NCBI GenBank assembly: GCA_024235215.1
Contig: JACKMU010000001.1
Location: forward strand, 434,001 to 498,000
DNA from: Chromatiaceae bacterium
Lineage (GTDB): Bacteria; Pseudomonadota; Gammaproteobacteria; Chromatiales; Chromatiaceae
Direction: 5' to 3'
Length of the DNA stretch: 64,000 bases
The translations under genes were made by a program, and so were the position numbers. The notes beneath the pieces were generated by a model. The model was not told the origin of the DNA. It saw nothing but the letters and a program-made list of their open reading frames with translations, and made no database searches. Of this stretch, positions 1-8,858 are shown one piece after another. Position 1 is the stretch's first letter. Every line of letters starts with the position of its first letter.

Positions 1-392
1 GGACCGGTCACCAGCACCAGGCCCCGTGGTACATTCACTATCGTCTTGAAGGTATCCGGGCAGCCCAGATCCTCCAGTGACAACACCTTCGATGGGATGG
101 TGCGGAATACTGCACCAGCGCCTCTCTCCTGATTGAAGGCATTGACACGAAAGCGGGCCAAGCCGGGGATTTCGAACGAAAAATCGGTCTCCAGAAACTC
201 TTCGTAATCCTTGCGCTGCTTGTCGTTCATGATGTCGTAGACCAGACCGTGAACCACTTTGTGATCGAGCGCAGGGACATTGATCCGCCGAATATCTCCG
301 TCGACACGGATCATTGGCGGCAGACCCGCAGAGAGATGCAGATCCGAGGCATCGTGTTTGACGCTAAACGCGAGAAGCTCAGCAATATCCAT
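1..392 (-). CDS. pilT: Type IV pilus retraction ATPase PilT, N-terminal part
   Basis: The frame starts at an ATG at 392 and runs off the left edge without a stop, so about 130 residues are visible. It begins MDIAELLAFSVKHDASDLHL, and the (D)ASDLHLSAG motif near the start is typical of PilT/PilU hexameric ATPases that depolymerise type IV pili at the inner membrane. The visible part is the PAS-like N-terminal domain and ends at LVLVTGP, just where the Walker A loop begins, so catalytic residues lie outside the window. It diverges from yggS, the arrangement seen in Pseudomonas and many other gammaproteobacteria. PilU is the main alternative; the yggS-proC neighbourhood favours PilT. Confidence 0.9.
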   Translation of the reverse strand, partial: MDIAELLAFSVKHDASDLHLSAGLPPMIRVDGDIRRINVPALDHKVVHGLVYDIMNDKQRKDYEEFLETDFSFEIPGLARFRVNAFNQERGAGAVFRTIPSKVLSLEDLGCPDTFKTIVNVPRGLVLVTG

Positions 393-622
393 CTAATTCA
401 TCCCCATTAAGTTGTGATTCAGGCTCAAAGCCAACGGCCACCACCCGTAGGTATCTGCTGCTAGTCACCGGCCGGATAATTGCACCAGATGTCTTTTGCG
501 CTGACAGAATCTCCGCAACCCGGTCCAATCATAACGACCCGAGAGAGATTTTGCTTTAATTTCCGGTTTGTCTGAAACTATCTCTCCGAATGGCAACTGA
601 ACGATGCAACAAGTTAGACACC

Positions 623-1315
623 ATGAGTTCTATCGAACAGCGCCTGGCCGATGTAAACAGGCGTATCAGACAGGCGGAGCAACATTACCAGCGCAGCGCC
701 GGCTCGGTCCGCTTACTGGCGGTCAGCAAAACGCATCCTGCCGGCGCCATCCGTGAGGCGCTGCGGGCGGGCCAGCACAGCTTTGGTGAGAGCTATCTGC
801 AGGAGGCGCTGCTCAAGATCGGACAACTGCACGCAGAACCGATCGAATGGCATTTCATCGGCCGGATTCAGGGCAACAAGACCCGGGCGATCGCAGAAAA
901 TTTTCAATGGGTGCACAGCCTGGAGAGTGTTAGACACGCGCAGCGGCTGAATGACCAGCGTCCGCAGGACCTGGCCCCGCTGAATGTCTGTCTGCAGATC
1001 ATGGTGGACGAGGAAGAGAGCAAGGGGGGTGTAACACCGGATCAGGCCCAATTGTTGATCGCTGAAATTGCCAGATTGCCGCGCCTGCGGCTGCGCGGGT
1101 TGATGACCCTGCCCGCCCCGGTCCAGGGAGTGGAGAACCAGCGTGTTCCCTTTCGCCACCTGCGAATGCTGAGGGAACAGCTGAAATCGACCGATCTTCC
1201 TCTGGAGACACTGTCGATGGGGATGACCGACGACCTGGAGGCGGCAATCGCCGAAGGGGCGACCATCGTGCGAATCGGCACGGCGATTTTTGGTCCGAGG
1301 CAGACAAAAACGTGA
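623..1315 (+). CDS. yggS: YggS/PROSC family PLP-binding protein (PLP homeostasis)
   Basis: This is a pyridoxal-phosphate-binding TIM-barrel protein of the YggS family, which buffers free PLP rather than catalysing a known reaction. The PLP lysine lies in LLAVSKTHP near the N-terminus, followed by the family motifs SFGESY and HFIGRIQGNK, and MGMTDDLEAAI near the C-terminus. An in-frame ATG exists at 590, but the ATG at 623 (MSSIEQRLADVN) matches the usual family start and gives 230 residues, close to the E. coli length. Neither start has a strong ribosome binding site. It heads a yggS-proC-yggT-yggU group. Confidence 0.9.
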   Translation: MSSIEQRLADVNRRIRQAEQHYQRSAGSVRLLAVSKTHPAGAIREALRAGQHSFGESYLQEALLKIGQLHAEPIEWHFIGRIQGNKTRAIAENFQWVHSLESVRHAQRLNDQRPQDLAPLNVCLQIMVDEEESKGGVTPDQAQLLIAEIARLPRLRLRGLMTLPAPVQGVENQRVPFRHLRMLREQLKSTDLPLETLSMGMTDDLEAAIAEGATIVRIGTAIFGPRQTKT

Positions 1316-1385
1316 TCGAGAAGGTGAATATGTGCTGCAGAAATAATAAAGTAACCAAATCATTTCAGCAGGCAATAGTGCGATC

Positions 1386-2246
1386 ATGAATCAGAAAAGC
1401 GCGGGTAACCTTCCAGACATGAGCAGTAGCACCGTAGCCTTCATTGGCGGCGGGAACATGGCGGGCAGTCTGATTGGTGGACTGGTGGCAGATGGCTACC
1501 AACCGGATAAAATCTATGCGAGTGACCGCGACAGCGAAAAACTTGCGTTGCTGGCGGCCAAATTCGGTATCCGCTCAGCCCGCAATAACCAGGATGCAGT
1601 GGAGCATTGCGACATCCTGGTGCTTGCTGTCAAACCGCAGGTGATGCGAACTGTGGCTGAAGAGTTGGCGGAGGCGGTACAACAGCGCCAACCATTGGTG
1701 ATCTCGATAGCTGCTGGCGTCAGAGAGGTGCATTTGGATCAATGGCTGGGAGGGGGGATCGCTTTGATTCGCAGCATGCCCAACACTCCAGCGATGCTGC
1801 AGGCTGGAGCTACCGTGCTGCACGCGGGAGCCGGTGTCAGCAAACAACAGAAGAGCATCGCAGAAACCATCTTACGCTCGGTCGGACTCACCTGTTGGGT
1901 GCAGGATGAGGCATTGATGGATGCGGTAACCGCCCTCTCCGGAAGCGGACCCGCCTACTTTTTTCTGCTCATGGAAGCAATGGAGCAGGCCGGCATCGAA
2001 CTTGGACTGCCGGCCAGCACCGCACGCTTGCTGACCCTGCAGACCGCACTGGGTGCAGCGCGCATGGCGATGGAGAGCAGCGATGGCCCGGCCACATTGC
2101 GCGGCTATGTCACCTCACCCGGTGGCACCACGGAAAGCGCATTGAAAACGCTGGAAAACAGTGGCTTCCGGGAGATTATACGGCGGGCCCTGACAGCTGC
2201 AAAAGCGCGTTCTGAAGCACTCTCGGCGATGCTGGGGAATGACTGA
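1386..2246 (+). CDS. proC: Pyrroline-5-carboxylate reductase
   Basis: ProC catalyses the last step of proline synthesis, NAD(P)H reduction of 1-pyrroline-5-carboxylate, in the cytosol. A Rossmann nucleotide-binding loop (FIGGGNMAGSLIGG) lies near the N-terminus, the motif GSGPAY in the middle, and the ProC signature around TSPGGTTESAL near the C-terminus. The length of 286 residues is slightly above the usual 270-280. A second in-frame ATG at 1419 (MSSSTVAFIGGG) would give the more typical N-terminus, so the true start may be there. The stop is directly followed by the yggT start, which suggests cotranscription. Confidence 0.95.
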   Translation: MNQKSAGNLPDMSSSTVAFIGGGNMAGSLIGGLVADGYQPDKIYASDRDSEKLALLAAKFGIRSARNNQDAVEHCDILVLAVKPQVMRTVAEELAEAVQQRQPLVISIAAGVREVHLDQWLGGGIALIRSMPNTPAMLQAGATVLHAGAGVSKQQKSIAETILRSVGLTCWVQDEALMDAVTALSGSGPAYFFLLMEAMEQAGIELGLPASTARLLTLQTALGAARMAMESSDGPATLRGYVTSPGGTTESALKTLENSGFREIIRRALTAAKARSEALSAMLGND

Positions 2247-2825
2247 ATGGGAAGCAACTATCTCTCTAATCCACTGATATTTCTGATCCATGTTCTATTT
2301 GGACTCTATATACTGGCGGTGATGCTGCGTTTCCTGCTACAGCTGACTCGGGCCGATTTTTACAATCCGGTATCCCAGTTCATCGTCAAGATAACGGCGC
2401 CGTTGCTGAATCCGCTACGACGCGTGACACCAGGCCTCGCCGGTATCGATCTGGCGTCACTGGTGTTGCTGTGGCTGTTACAGACAGTCGAGCTGGCACT
2501 GATCGTGATAATTTCGGGGATGGGAAGCAGCCTGGTGCTCACCTTTCTCTGGGCACTCCCCGAACTGATCAACCTGGCAATCAACGTTTTTCTCTTTGCC
2601 ACCCTGATCCAGGTGATCCTGAGCTGGGTCAATCCCGGCACTTATAACCCGGCCATGAACCTGATCCACAGCCTCACAGAACCATTGCTGCGTCCGGCAC
2701 GAAGAGTGATACCGCCGATTTCCGGTCTCGATCTTTCACCCATGGCGGTTATGGTCGGGCTGACATTGCTGAAAATGCTGCTGCTGCCACCACTGCAACT
2801 GGTGACCGGCACCCCATTCAGATGA
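2247..2825 (+). CDS. yggT: YggT family integral membrane protein
   Basis: The 192-residue hydrophobic protein has two tandem YGGT modules. Each has a hydrophobic segment followed by a loop of the type NPVSQF/NPAMNL and then LLxPxRRVxP (LNPLRRVTP at about 50-58 and LRPARRVIP at about 150-158). About four membrane segments are expected. YggT proteins are linked to osmotic tolerance and membrane organisation, but the molecular role is not settled. The ATG follows the proC stop with no gap, and the gene overlaps the next by four bases (ATGA), so the three genes look translationally coupled. Confidence 0.88.
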   Translation: MGSNYLSNPLIFLIHVLFGLYILAVMLRFLLQLTRADFYNPVSQFIVKITAPLLNPLRRVTPGLAGIDLASLVLLWLLQTVELALIVIISGMGSSLVLTFLWALPELINLAINVFLFATLIQVILSWVNPGTYNPAMNLIHSLTEPLLRPARRVIPPISGLDLSPMAVMVGLTLLKMLLLPPLQLVTGTPFR

Positions 2826-3118
2826 GGCAGCAAGCTTCCTGGTACCGCTGGGAAGCGCAGGATCTGCTGCTCAACCTGCGGATTCAGCCGCGCGCCAGTC
2901 AGGATCAGTTTGTTTCCCCCCTGGGTGACTGCTACAAGGTGTCGATTACTGCACCACCGGTCGAGGGAAAAGCAAACACCCATTTGATTGCGTTTCTGGC
3001 AGACTCTTTTGGTGTGAACCGGAGACAGGTTCGGCTGGTGACCGGTGCCAACAGCCGCAACAAAGGGGTACGCATAACGAATCCGCAAAGAATACCGGCC
3101 GCACTCTCACCGCTCTGA
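2822..3118 (+). CDS. yggU: DUF167 / YggU family protein
   Basis: This small 98-residue protein belongs to the DUF167 (UPF0235, YggU) family. The core motif runs from LNLRIQPRASQD through ITAPPVEGKANTHLIAFLAD to the basic stretch RRQVRLVTGANSRNK. The function is unknown; the fold resembles small nucleic-acid-binding proteins. It overlaps the end of yggT by four bases (ATGA) and is the last gene before a 40-base gap. In pseudomonads metX-metW usually follows here; in this window those genes are absent and a DUF4426 gene follows directly. Confidence 0.88.
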   Translation: MRQQASWYRWEAQDLLLNLRIQPRASQDQFVSPLGDCYKVSITAPPVEGKANTHLIAFLADSFGVNRRQVRLVTGANSRNKGVRITNPQRIPAALSPL

Positions 3119-3158
3119 GCAACAGCCCAAGATAAATCCACAAACTCAAGGAGAAACC

Positions 3159-3605
3159 ATGAAATACGGATTGACCAAACTCTTTTTCGTTTGCCTGACG
3201 CTGTTCACTTCGATGTTCGTGAGTGCAGAGAACAGCACCCGTCAGTCTGGCTATACGATCCATCACAACGCCTTTGCAACCGCTATCCTGACCCCGGAGA
3301 TCGCCAGCAGTTACCAGATTGTCCGCAGCAAGTATCGTGGCATGCTCAACGTCAGCGTCATCAAGGATAGGGAAGGTGCCATCGGCACACCCGTCAGCGC
3401 CCAGGTCAATGCCCGAGCGACCAACCTGGCCGGTCAGATCAGGGACATCCCGCTACGCGAGATCCGCGAAGAGTCGGCGATCTACTATATCGGGGAGTTC
3501 CCCATCGTCGACAATGAGACGCTGAGGTTCTCACTGGAGGTACTACCCGCAGGGGAGGAACAGCGCATTCACGCCACGCTGCAGCAGCAGTTTTTCATAG
3601 ATTGA
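3159..3605 (+). CDS. DUF4426 domain secreted protein
   Basis: The 148-residue protein has a clear signal peptide (MKYGLTKLFFVCLTLFTSMF ending at VSAEN), so the mature protein should be periplasmic. The rest matches the DUF4426 pattern: a short domain with YTIHHNAF near residue 32, a beta-rich core and the closing LQQQFFID. The start is supported by AAGGAG ten bases upstream. Its role is unknown. In Pseudomonas the DUF4426 gene sits in the same proC-yggT-metX-metW neighbourhood, so it is a conserved passenger of this locus; here it lies directly after yggU. Confidence 0.8.
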   Translation: MKYGLTKLFFVCLTLFTSMFVSAENSTRQSGYTIHHNAFATAILTPEIASSYQIVRSKYRGMLNVSVIKDREGAIGTPVSAQVNARATNLAGQIRDIPLREIREESAIYYIGEFPIVDNETLRFSLEVLPAGEEQRIHATLQQQFFID

Positions 3606-3768
3606 TGCGGATTTAGACATCCCCGGCGATCTCTGGAACAATACCCGCCCACTTTCCGGTGCGCAGTGGCCCAGTGACCTGATCCGGCGACAGGTCGCGA
3701 TTAACCCACCCATCCAGTCAATCCCGGTTCGGACTTCGGTCATCCGGTCACTGAACAGCAGTAGAGAT

Positions 3769-4761
3769 ATGAACAGCAGAGCCAGTTCGGAAGAGTCCGC
3801 CCGACTCAAAGCGCTTGGCCTAGCCGTTATCAGAAATGAGGCGGCGGCGGTGCAGGCATTGTGCAATCGCATTACAGAAGATTTCGTGCAGGCTTGTCTC
3901 TTTATGCTCTCCTGCAAAGGGCGCATCGTAGTTACTGGCATGGGCAAGTCAGGACATATCTGCGGAAAGATTGCGGCGACCCTGGCAAGCACCGGTACGC
4001 CTGCATTCTTTGTCCATCCGGGTGAGGCCAGCCACGGCGATCTGGGCATGATCACCGACAAGGATGTGGTGCTGGCACTCTCCAATTCGGGCGAAACCCG
4101 TGAATTACTGATCATCATCCCGATCATCAAACGCCTGGGTGTGCCGTTGATCGCGTTGACTGGTGATGCCAACTCGAACCTGGCGAGAGAGGCGGACGTG
4201 CACATCGACGTGGGAGTGGCACAGGAAGCCTGCCCACTCAATCTGGCACCCACATCCAGCACGACCGCGGCCCTGGTGATGGGTGACGCGCTGGCGATTG
4301 CACTATTGGAAGCGCGCGGGTTTACCGAGCACGATTTTGCCCGATCCCACCCCGGAGGCAGCCTCGGTCGTCGCCTGCTGCTGCATATTTCGGATATTAT
4401 GCACACCGGATCAGAGATACCGTCGGTAAGCATGGAAGCGCACCTTAAAGATGCGCTGGTGGAGATGACGAAGAAGGGATTGGGCATGACCGCCATTGTC
4501 GATGCTGACCAGCAAGTGGCAGGTGTCTACACCGATGGAGACCTGAGGCGTACATTGGATCAAGCAGTGGATCTCAATCGCAGCCTGGTGCGCGACTTCA
4601 TGACCACTAATTGTAAAACCACCACCCCGGATCTGCTGGCGGCAGAGGCATTGCAGATTATGCAACGAAACAAAATCAACGCGTTATTGGTCATCGATGC
4701 AGAGCATCGATTGATTGGTGCGATCAATATGCACGATCTGCTGCGTGCCGGGGTAGTATGA
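3769..4761 (+). CDS. kdsD: Arabinose-5-phosphate isomerase (Kdo pathway)
   Basis: KdsD converts ribulose-5-phosphate to arabinose-5-phosphate, the first committed step toward Kdo for lipopolysaccharide. The 330 residues comprise an N-terminal SIS domain (about 35-190, with TGMGKSGHI and the SNSGET phosphosugar loop) followed by two CBS domains (about 205-330, the first around DIMHTGSEIP, the second starting at VRDFMTTN). This matches the family architecture and length. It is followed by kdsC, whose alternative ATG overlaps the kdsD stop. GutQ-type paralogues have the same architecture, but the kdsC-lpt context points to KdsD. Confidence 0.95.
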   Translation: MNSRASSEESARLKALGLAVIRNEAAAVQALCNRITEDFVQACLFMLSCKGRIVVTGMGKSGHICGKIAATLASTGTPAFFVHPGEASHGDLGMITDKDVVLALSNSGETRELLIIIPIIKRLGVPLIALTGDANSNLAREADVHIDVGVAQEACPLNLAPTSSTTAALVMGDALAIALLEARGFTEHDFARSHPGGSLGRRLLLHISDIMHTGSEIPSVSMEAHLKDALVEMTKKGLGMTAIVDADQQVAGVYTDGDLRRTLDQAVDLNRSLVRDFMTTNCKTTTPDLLAAEALQIMQRNKINALLVIDAEHRLIGAINMHDLLRAGVV

Positions 4762-4775
4762 AGGGAAGAAGGCAA

Positions 4776-5297
4776 ATGAAGGAAATTCTGGCAAGGGCAG
4801 CACGAATCAAACTGGTGATCTTTGACGTCGACGGAGTACTCACCGACGGCAGTCTCTATCTCGGCGACGACGGACAGGAGTACAAAGCTTTCAACTCCAA
4901 GGATGGGCTTGGGATGAAACTGTTACAGCAGTTCGGAATCAAAATCGGCATTATCACAGCACGCACATCGCGCGTGGTCGCGCTGCGTATGCAAAGCCTG
5001 GGGATAGTGCACCTCTATCAGGGACAACAACACAAACTTCCTGCGTTCGAAGATCTGCAGCAGAAGCTCAGGCTTGATCCGGAGCAGATCGCTTATGTCG
5101 GCGATGATGTGGTCGACCTGCCCATCATGCGTCGGGTTGGACTAGCCATCTCGGTTCGGGACGCACACAAGCTAGCGATTGAGCACTCCCACTGGAGCAC
5201 CCAGGCACCCGGGGGACGTGGCGCCGCCAGAGAGGTGTGTGAATTGCTGCTGGAAGCGCAGGGTGGACTCTCCACAGTCCTGGAGCAGTATCTTTGA
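4776..5297 (+). CDS. kdsC: 3-deoxy-D-manno-octulosonate 8-phosphate phosphatase
   Basis: KdsC hydrolyses Kdo-8-phosphate to Kdo. It is a C-type (capless) HAD phosphatase with the nucleophile motif FDVDGVLTDG near the N-terminus and the Mg-binding motif GDDVVDLP about 100 residues later. Two starts are possible: ATG 4758, overlapping the kdsD stop as ATGA, and ATG 4776. I prefer 4776 because AAGAAGG lies just upstream and the distance to the DxD motif then matches relatives, giving 173 residues. The stop overlaps the TTG start of lptC. Confidence 0.93.
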   Translation: MKEILARAARIKLVIFDVDGVLTDGSLYLGDDGQEYKAFNSKDGLGMKLLQQFGIKIGIITARTSRVVALRMQSLGIVHLYQGQQHKLPAFEDLQQKLRLDPEQIAYVGDDVVDLPIMRRVGLAISVRDAHKLAIEHSHWSTQAPGGRGAAREVCELLLEAQGGLSTVLEQYL

Positions 5298-5860
5298 TAG
5301 CAGGAAACAAAAACCTGACCATTGGCCTGGTGCTGCTGTTACTACTGCTCGGCACCGGCTGGTTGAACAGATCCGTAGAAAAAAATGTCGATTACCGGCC
5401 CAATCCCCACTCCCCGGATTACTTTTTAAAACATTTCACCATCACTACCATGGGCCTGCAGGGGAGCCCGGACAAACGGCTCTCTGCCCGGGCAATGATT
5501 CATTTTCCGGATGATGACACCACCGAACTGGACAACCCCATCGTGACCATTCACGAAGAGGATAGGCAGCCCTGGAAGGTACACGCCGAAACAGGCTGGG
5601 TTTCCGGAGACAAGGAGCTGCTCTTTTTACAGGGCAAGGTGAATATCGAACGGCCTGATGCTCCCGGCTTACGTCCATTTCACATCGTCACCAGTGATCT
5701 ACGAATTCAGCCAGGCAACAATTATGCTGAAACCGATGCTGTAGCACATATCCAGAGCCGTGACGACTGGGTCGATTCAACCGGTCTGCAGATCTGGTTC
5801 GCCAAGCCGATCCGGGTAAAATTACTCGCTAATGTAAGAGGCTTTTATGAAAACAGATAG
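5294..5860 (+). CDS. lptC: LPS export protein LptC
   Basis: LptC is the bitopic inner-membrane protein that receives lipopolysaccharide from LptBFG and hands it to LptA. The sequence has one N-terminal membrane segment (about residues 8-24, LTIGLVLLLLLLGTGW) and a periplasmic beta-jellyroll domain with YFLKHFTITTMG and the closing segment from GLQIWF to RGFYENR. The start is a TTG at 5294 that overlaps the kdsC stop as TTGA; no ATG is available at a sensible position, so coupled re-initiation is likely. Its 3' end overlaps lptA by 14 bases. Confidence 0.88.
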   Translation: MIAGNKNLTIGLVLLLLLLGTGWLNRSVEKNVDYRPNPHSPDYFLKHFTITTMGLQGSPDKRLSARAMIHFPDDDTTELDNPIVTIHEEDRQPWKVHAETGWVSGDKELLFLQGKVNIERPDAPGLRPFHIVTSDLRIQPGNNYAETDAVAHIQSRDDWVDSTGLQIWFAKPIRVKLLANVRGFYENR

Positions 5861-6368
5861 CACATCGCTCGGTTGCCGCAACTGGTGGTTGAGCTTGATC
5901 CTGGTGCTGGGTTACCCACTATTGTGCAACGCGCTTGAGAGCGACAGCCAGCAGCCGCTCTTTATCGAAGCGGATGGTGCGGATATCAGCGAGACTACCG
6001 GAGTGAGCATCTATACCGGCAACGTGGTGATTTCCCAAGGCAGCATCAGACTCAGTGCAGACAAGGTTACCGTCACCCAACAGGGAGAAGAGTCGGATCA
6101 TATTCTGGCAGAAGGTACACCGGTCAGATTTCAACAACAGACCGAAGAGAGCAAAGAGCTGGTCAAGGGCGAGGCCAAATCTGCCAACTACCATTTGAAC
6201 AGTGAAATCATCCATATGATCGGCAACGCGGTATTGATCCAGGGAAAGGATACTTTCCGCAGCGATCGGATTACCTACGACAGGGTTAAAGGACAGGTCA
6301 AAGCAGGCAAGAAAGCAAAAGGAAATCAACGAGTTCACATCGCAATACAGCCGCAGAAGAAAAAGTGA
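5847..6368 (+). CDS. lptA: Lipopolysaccharide transport periplasmic protein LptA
   Basis: LptA forms the periplasmic bridge that carries LPS from LptC to LptD. The 173-residue product has a hydrophobic signal peptide (about residues 12-30, ending near LLCNALESD) and an OstA-type beta-taco domain with GVSIYTGNVVISQGSIRL and the VTVTQQG strand. The C-terminus is very lysine-rich (KAGKKAKGN and QPQKKK). The start lies inside the end of lptC and the stop is next to lptB, so lptC-lptA-lptB appear to be one coupled unit. Confidence 0.9.
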   Translation: MKTDSTSLGCRNWWLSLILVLGYPLLCNALESDSQQPLFIEADGADISETTGVSIYTGNVVISQGSIRLSADKVTVTQQGEESDHILAEGTPVRFQQQTEESKELVKGEAKSANYHLNSEIIHMIGNAVLIQGKDTFRSDRITYDRVKGQVKAGKKAKGNQRVHIAIQPQKKK

Positions 6369-6370
6369 CC

Positions 6371-7096
6371 ATGAGCCAGCTAAGCGCCCGGAATCTTGCA
6401 AAAAAATATCACAAACGCGCGGTGGTGGATGGCGTTTCCCTGGATGTGTCAAACGGCGAGATAGTTGGCTTGCTGGGGCCCAATGGTGCCGGCAAGACCA
6501 CATGTTTTTATATGATCGCAGGCCTCGTCCCGACTGAAGAGGGGAGTGTAAGCATCAACGGCAACGATATCAGCAACCTGCCGATGCACGCCCGGGCACG
6601 TCTGGGAGTCGGCTATCTGGCCCAGGAACCATCCGTATTCCGCAAGCTCAGTGTCAGCCACAATCTGCTGGCCGTATTGGAGACACGCATTGACCTGCCA
6701 CGCGTGGAACAGCAGGCAATTTGCGACAATCTGTTGCACGATTTCGGACTCAACCATCTCCGTGACAATCTGTCAGCCTCGCTGTCGGGTGGTGAACGAC
6801 GGCGCCTGGAAATTGCGCGGGCACTGGCTATGGAGCCCCGATTCATCCTGCTTGATGAGCCCTTTGCCGGCATCGATCCGATCTCGGTGCAGAACATTCA
6901 AAGTATCATCCGCGAACTCTGCTCCCGGGACATCGGGATTCTGATAACCGACCACAATGTCCGTGAAACCCTGGGAATATGCGATAAAGCCTATATTTTG
7001 CATGACGGCAAGGTCATCACCGAAGGCGAACCGGAGGGAATTCTGGCCAACGAGCAGGTACGCTCCGTCTATCTTGGCAATCAATTCACCATGTAG
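6371..7096 (+). CDS. lptB: LPS export ABC transporter ATP-binding protein LptB
   Basis: LptB is the ATPase driving LPS extraction by LptFG. All ABC motifs are intact: Walker A GPNGAGKTT, Q-loop in GVGYLAQEPSVF (the form typical of LptB), signature LSGGERRR, Walker B FILLDEPFAGIDP and the switch histidine in TDHNVRETL. A GTG at 6365 overlaps the lptA stop as GTGA and would add two residues; the ATG at 6371 (MSQLSARNLAKKY) aligns better with known LptB starts. LptF and LptG are not in the window. A 250-base gap to rpoN follows. Confidence 0.95.
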   Translation: MSQLSARNLAKKYHKRAVVDGVSLDVSNGEIVGLLGPNGAGKTTCFYMIAGLVPTEEGSVSINGNDISNLPMHARARLGVGYLAQEPSVFRKLSVSHNLLAVLETRIDLPRVEQQAICDNLLHDFGLNHLRDNLSASLSGGERRRLEIARALAMEPRFILLDEPFAGIDPISVQNIQSIIRELCSRDIGILITDHNVRETLGICDKAYILHDGKVITEGEPEGILANEQVRSVYLGNQFTM

Positions 7097-7265
7097 CTGA
7101 CTGCGGCATGCTTGATGTAGCCTGATTCGCATTCGGTAAATTGTTTTTTTTCGAATAATCATTTTCTTATCTTGTGCGCAAGGGTGCATTAAACAACCCG
7201 GAGAAAATGCCGCAAAAGGTATTGAGCGGTGTTTGACACAGCACAACCAAACCTTAAAGAAGCAT

Positions 7266-7296
7266 TTGTATCTAGCTCCCGAATTTCGGCTAGAAT
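7266..7296 (+). promoter_or_regulatory. Possible weak sigma-70 promoter for rpoN
   Basis: In the 250-base gap before rpoN a good -10 box TAGAAT lies at 7291-7296, with a -35-like TTGTAT at 7266-7271 and a long 19-base spacer. A TTGACA lies further upstream at 7233-7238, but no good -10 follows it at 16-18 bases. I see no convincing terminator for lptB in this gap, so rpoN could also be read through from the lpt genes. Confidence 0.3.
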
Positions 7297-7346
7297 GAAG
7301 GTGCGATGAAATATACAAATTACGTACCAAGACTGAAGCAGGCACC

Positions 7347-8831
7347 ATGAAGCAGACCATCCAGCTTCGCCTCGGGCAACACCTGACCATGACGCCGCAG
7401 CTGCAACAGGCAATACGATTGTTGCAGCTCTCCACGTTAGATCTGAAACAGGAGATTCAGGAGGCGCTTGAATCCAATTTCATGCTGGAGACCGAAGAGG
7501 AAGGCTCCCGCAGGGAGGATGCCAAGCAGTCCAGTAAAGAGAAGTTAGAGGGCAGCAAGTCCGACAAGGAGGCCAACGACAGTAACAACGAAAAGGAGAT
7601 CAACGCTGAATCGGGCAATTTACCCGATGACCTGCCTGTGGACAGCGGCTGGGACGACATCTATGACAGCGCCCTGCCCCCCTCTTCCGGTGGCGGCAGC
7701 CGCGATGCCAACGAGGGCGGCGACTTCCTGAATCAGACCCGTATCGCCCGGACACTGCACGATTACCTGCTGTGGCAGCTCAACCTCACTCCGTTCTCCG
7801 ACGTCGACCGTGCCATCGCCCTGTCGATCATAGACAGCATCAATGAGGATGGCTATCTGAATGCCAGCCTGGATGAGATCCTGGCGAGTCTGGACGACAG
7901 TGAGATCGAGTTGGAAGAGGTGGAAGCGGTGCTGCATAGACTGCAGCAATTCGATCCACCCGGAGTCGCTGCCCGAGGACTCAGAGAATCTCTGCTGCTC
8001 CAGCTGAAACAGTTCCCATCGGATGAACCCAATCGGGAGATGGCGATCCAGCTCATTCGCGACCATTTCGAGCTTCTGGCACAGCAGGATTTTGCCCAGC
8101 TGAAGCGCAAAATGAAGGTATCGGATGAGGAGTTGCTGAGCATTACGCAACTGATCCAGTCACTGACGCCCCGACCAGGCACGCTTGTCGCGGATACCGA
8201 ACCCCAGTACGTCCTGCCTGATGTGTTTGTCAGTAAACAGGATGGCGTCTGGCTTGTTGAGCTGAATCCTGAGACAACGCCGAAATTACGGGTCAATCCC
8301 GAATATGCCAAACTGATTCGGCGTGCTGATAACAGCGAAGAGAACAACTACCTGAAAAACCATATGCAGGAGGCCCGCTGGTTCATAAAAAGCCTGATGA
8401 GCCGGAATGAGACCCTGCTCAGAGTGGCTACTAAAATCGTAGAGTTTCAACACGGATTTTTTGAACACGGAGCAGAGGCGATGCGACCGCTGGTACTGCG
8501 CGACGTCGCCGAAGCGCTGGATATGCATGAATCCACGATATCCCGGGTAACCACTCAGAAATACATGCATACACCTCAAGGCACACTGGAGTTCAAGTAT
8601 TTCTTTTCCAGCCATGTCAGTACGGCTGGAGGAGGAGAGTGCTCCGCCATCGCTATTCGGGCCCTGATCAAGAAGCTAATAGCCGCCGAGTTGCCTAGAA
8701 AGCCACTCAGCGACAGTAAAATAGCGAACATCCTTGCTGACCAGGGGATAAACGTGGCACGACGGACGGTAGCAAAGTATCGTGAATCGATGGCCATTCC
8801 GCCGTCGAACGAGCGAAAACGCCTCGCTTAG
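7347..8831 (+). CDS. rpoN: RNA polymerase sigma-54 factor
   Basis: Sigma-54 directs transcription from -24/-12 promoters with enhancer-binding ATPases. Region I is glutamine-rich (QTIQLRLGQHLTMTPQLQQA at the start). It is followed by an acidic linker (about 50-125), the core-binding domain and the C-terminal DNA-binding domain, with an HTH around ALDMHESTISRV and a perfect RpoN box (ARRTVAKYRE) near the end. The length of 494 residues is normal. Hpf follows 27 bases after the stop, the standard rpoN-hpf-ptsN order. Confidence 0.97.
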   Translation: MKQTIQLRLGQHLTMTPQLQQAIRLLQLSTLDLKQEIQEALESNFMLETEEEGSRREDAKQSSKEKLEGSKSDKEANDSNNEKEINAESGNLPDDLPVDSGWDDIYDSALPPSSGGGSRDANEGGDFLNQTRIARTLHDYLLWQLNLTPFSDVDRAIALSIIDSINEDGYLNASLDEILASLDDSEIELEEVEAVLHRLQQFDPPGVAARGLRESLLLQLKQFPSDEPNREMAIQLIRDHFELLAQQDFAQLKRKMKVSDEELLSITQLIQSLTPRPGTLVADTEPQYVLPDVFVSKQDGVWLVELNPETTPKLRVNPEYAKLIRRADNSEENNYLKNHMQEARWFIKSLMSRNETLLRVATKIVEFQHGFFEHGAEAMRPLVLRDVAEALDMHESTISRVTTQKYMHTPQGTLEFKYFFSSHVSTAGGGECSAIAIRALIKKLIAAELPRKPLSDSKIANILADQGINVARRTVAKYRESMAIPPSNERKRLA

Positions 8832-8858
8832 AGGCTAACTTTTCTCAAGGAGCAGACT

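Noticed and set aside
3543..4496. Minus-strand open frame of 317 codons opposite kdsD.
   Set aside because: KdsD on the plus strand has full SIS and CBS domains; the antisense product is Ser/Ala-rich without motifs.
7233..7258. Consensus TTGACA as the -35 box of the rpoN promoter.
   Set aside because: No acceptable -10 box lies 16-18 bases downstream; the nearest TTAAA is too close.
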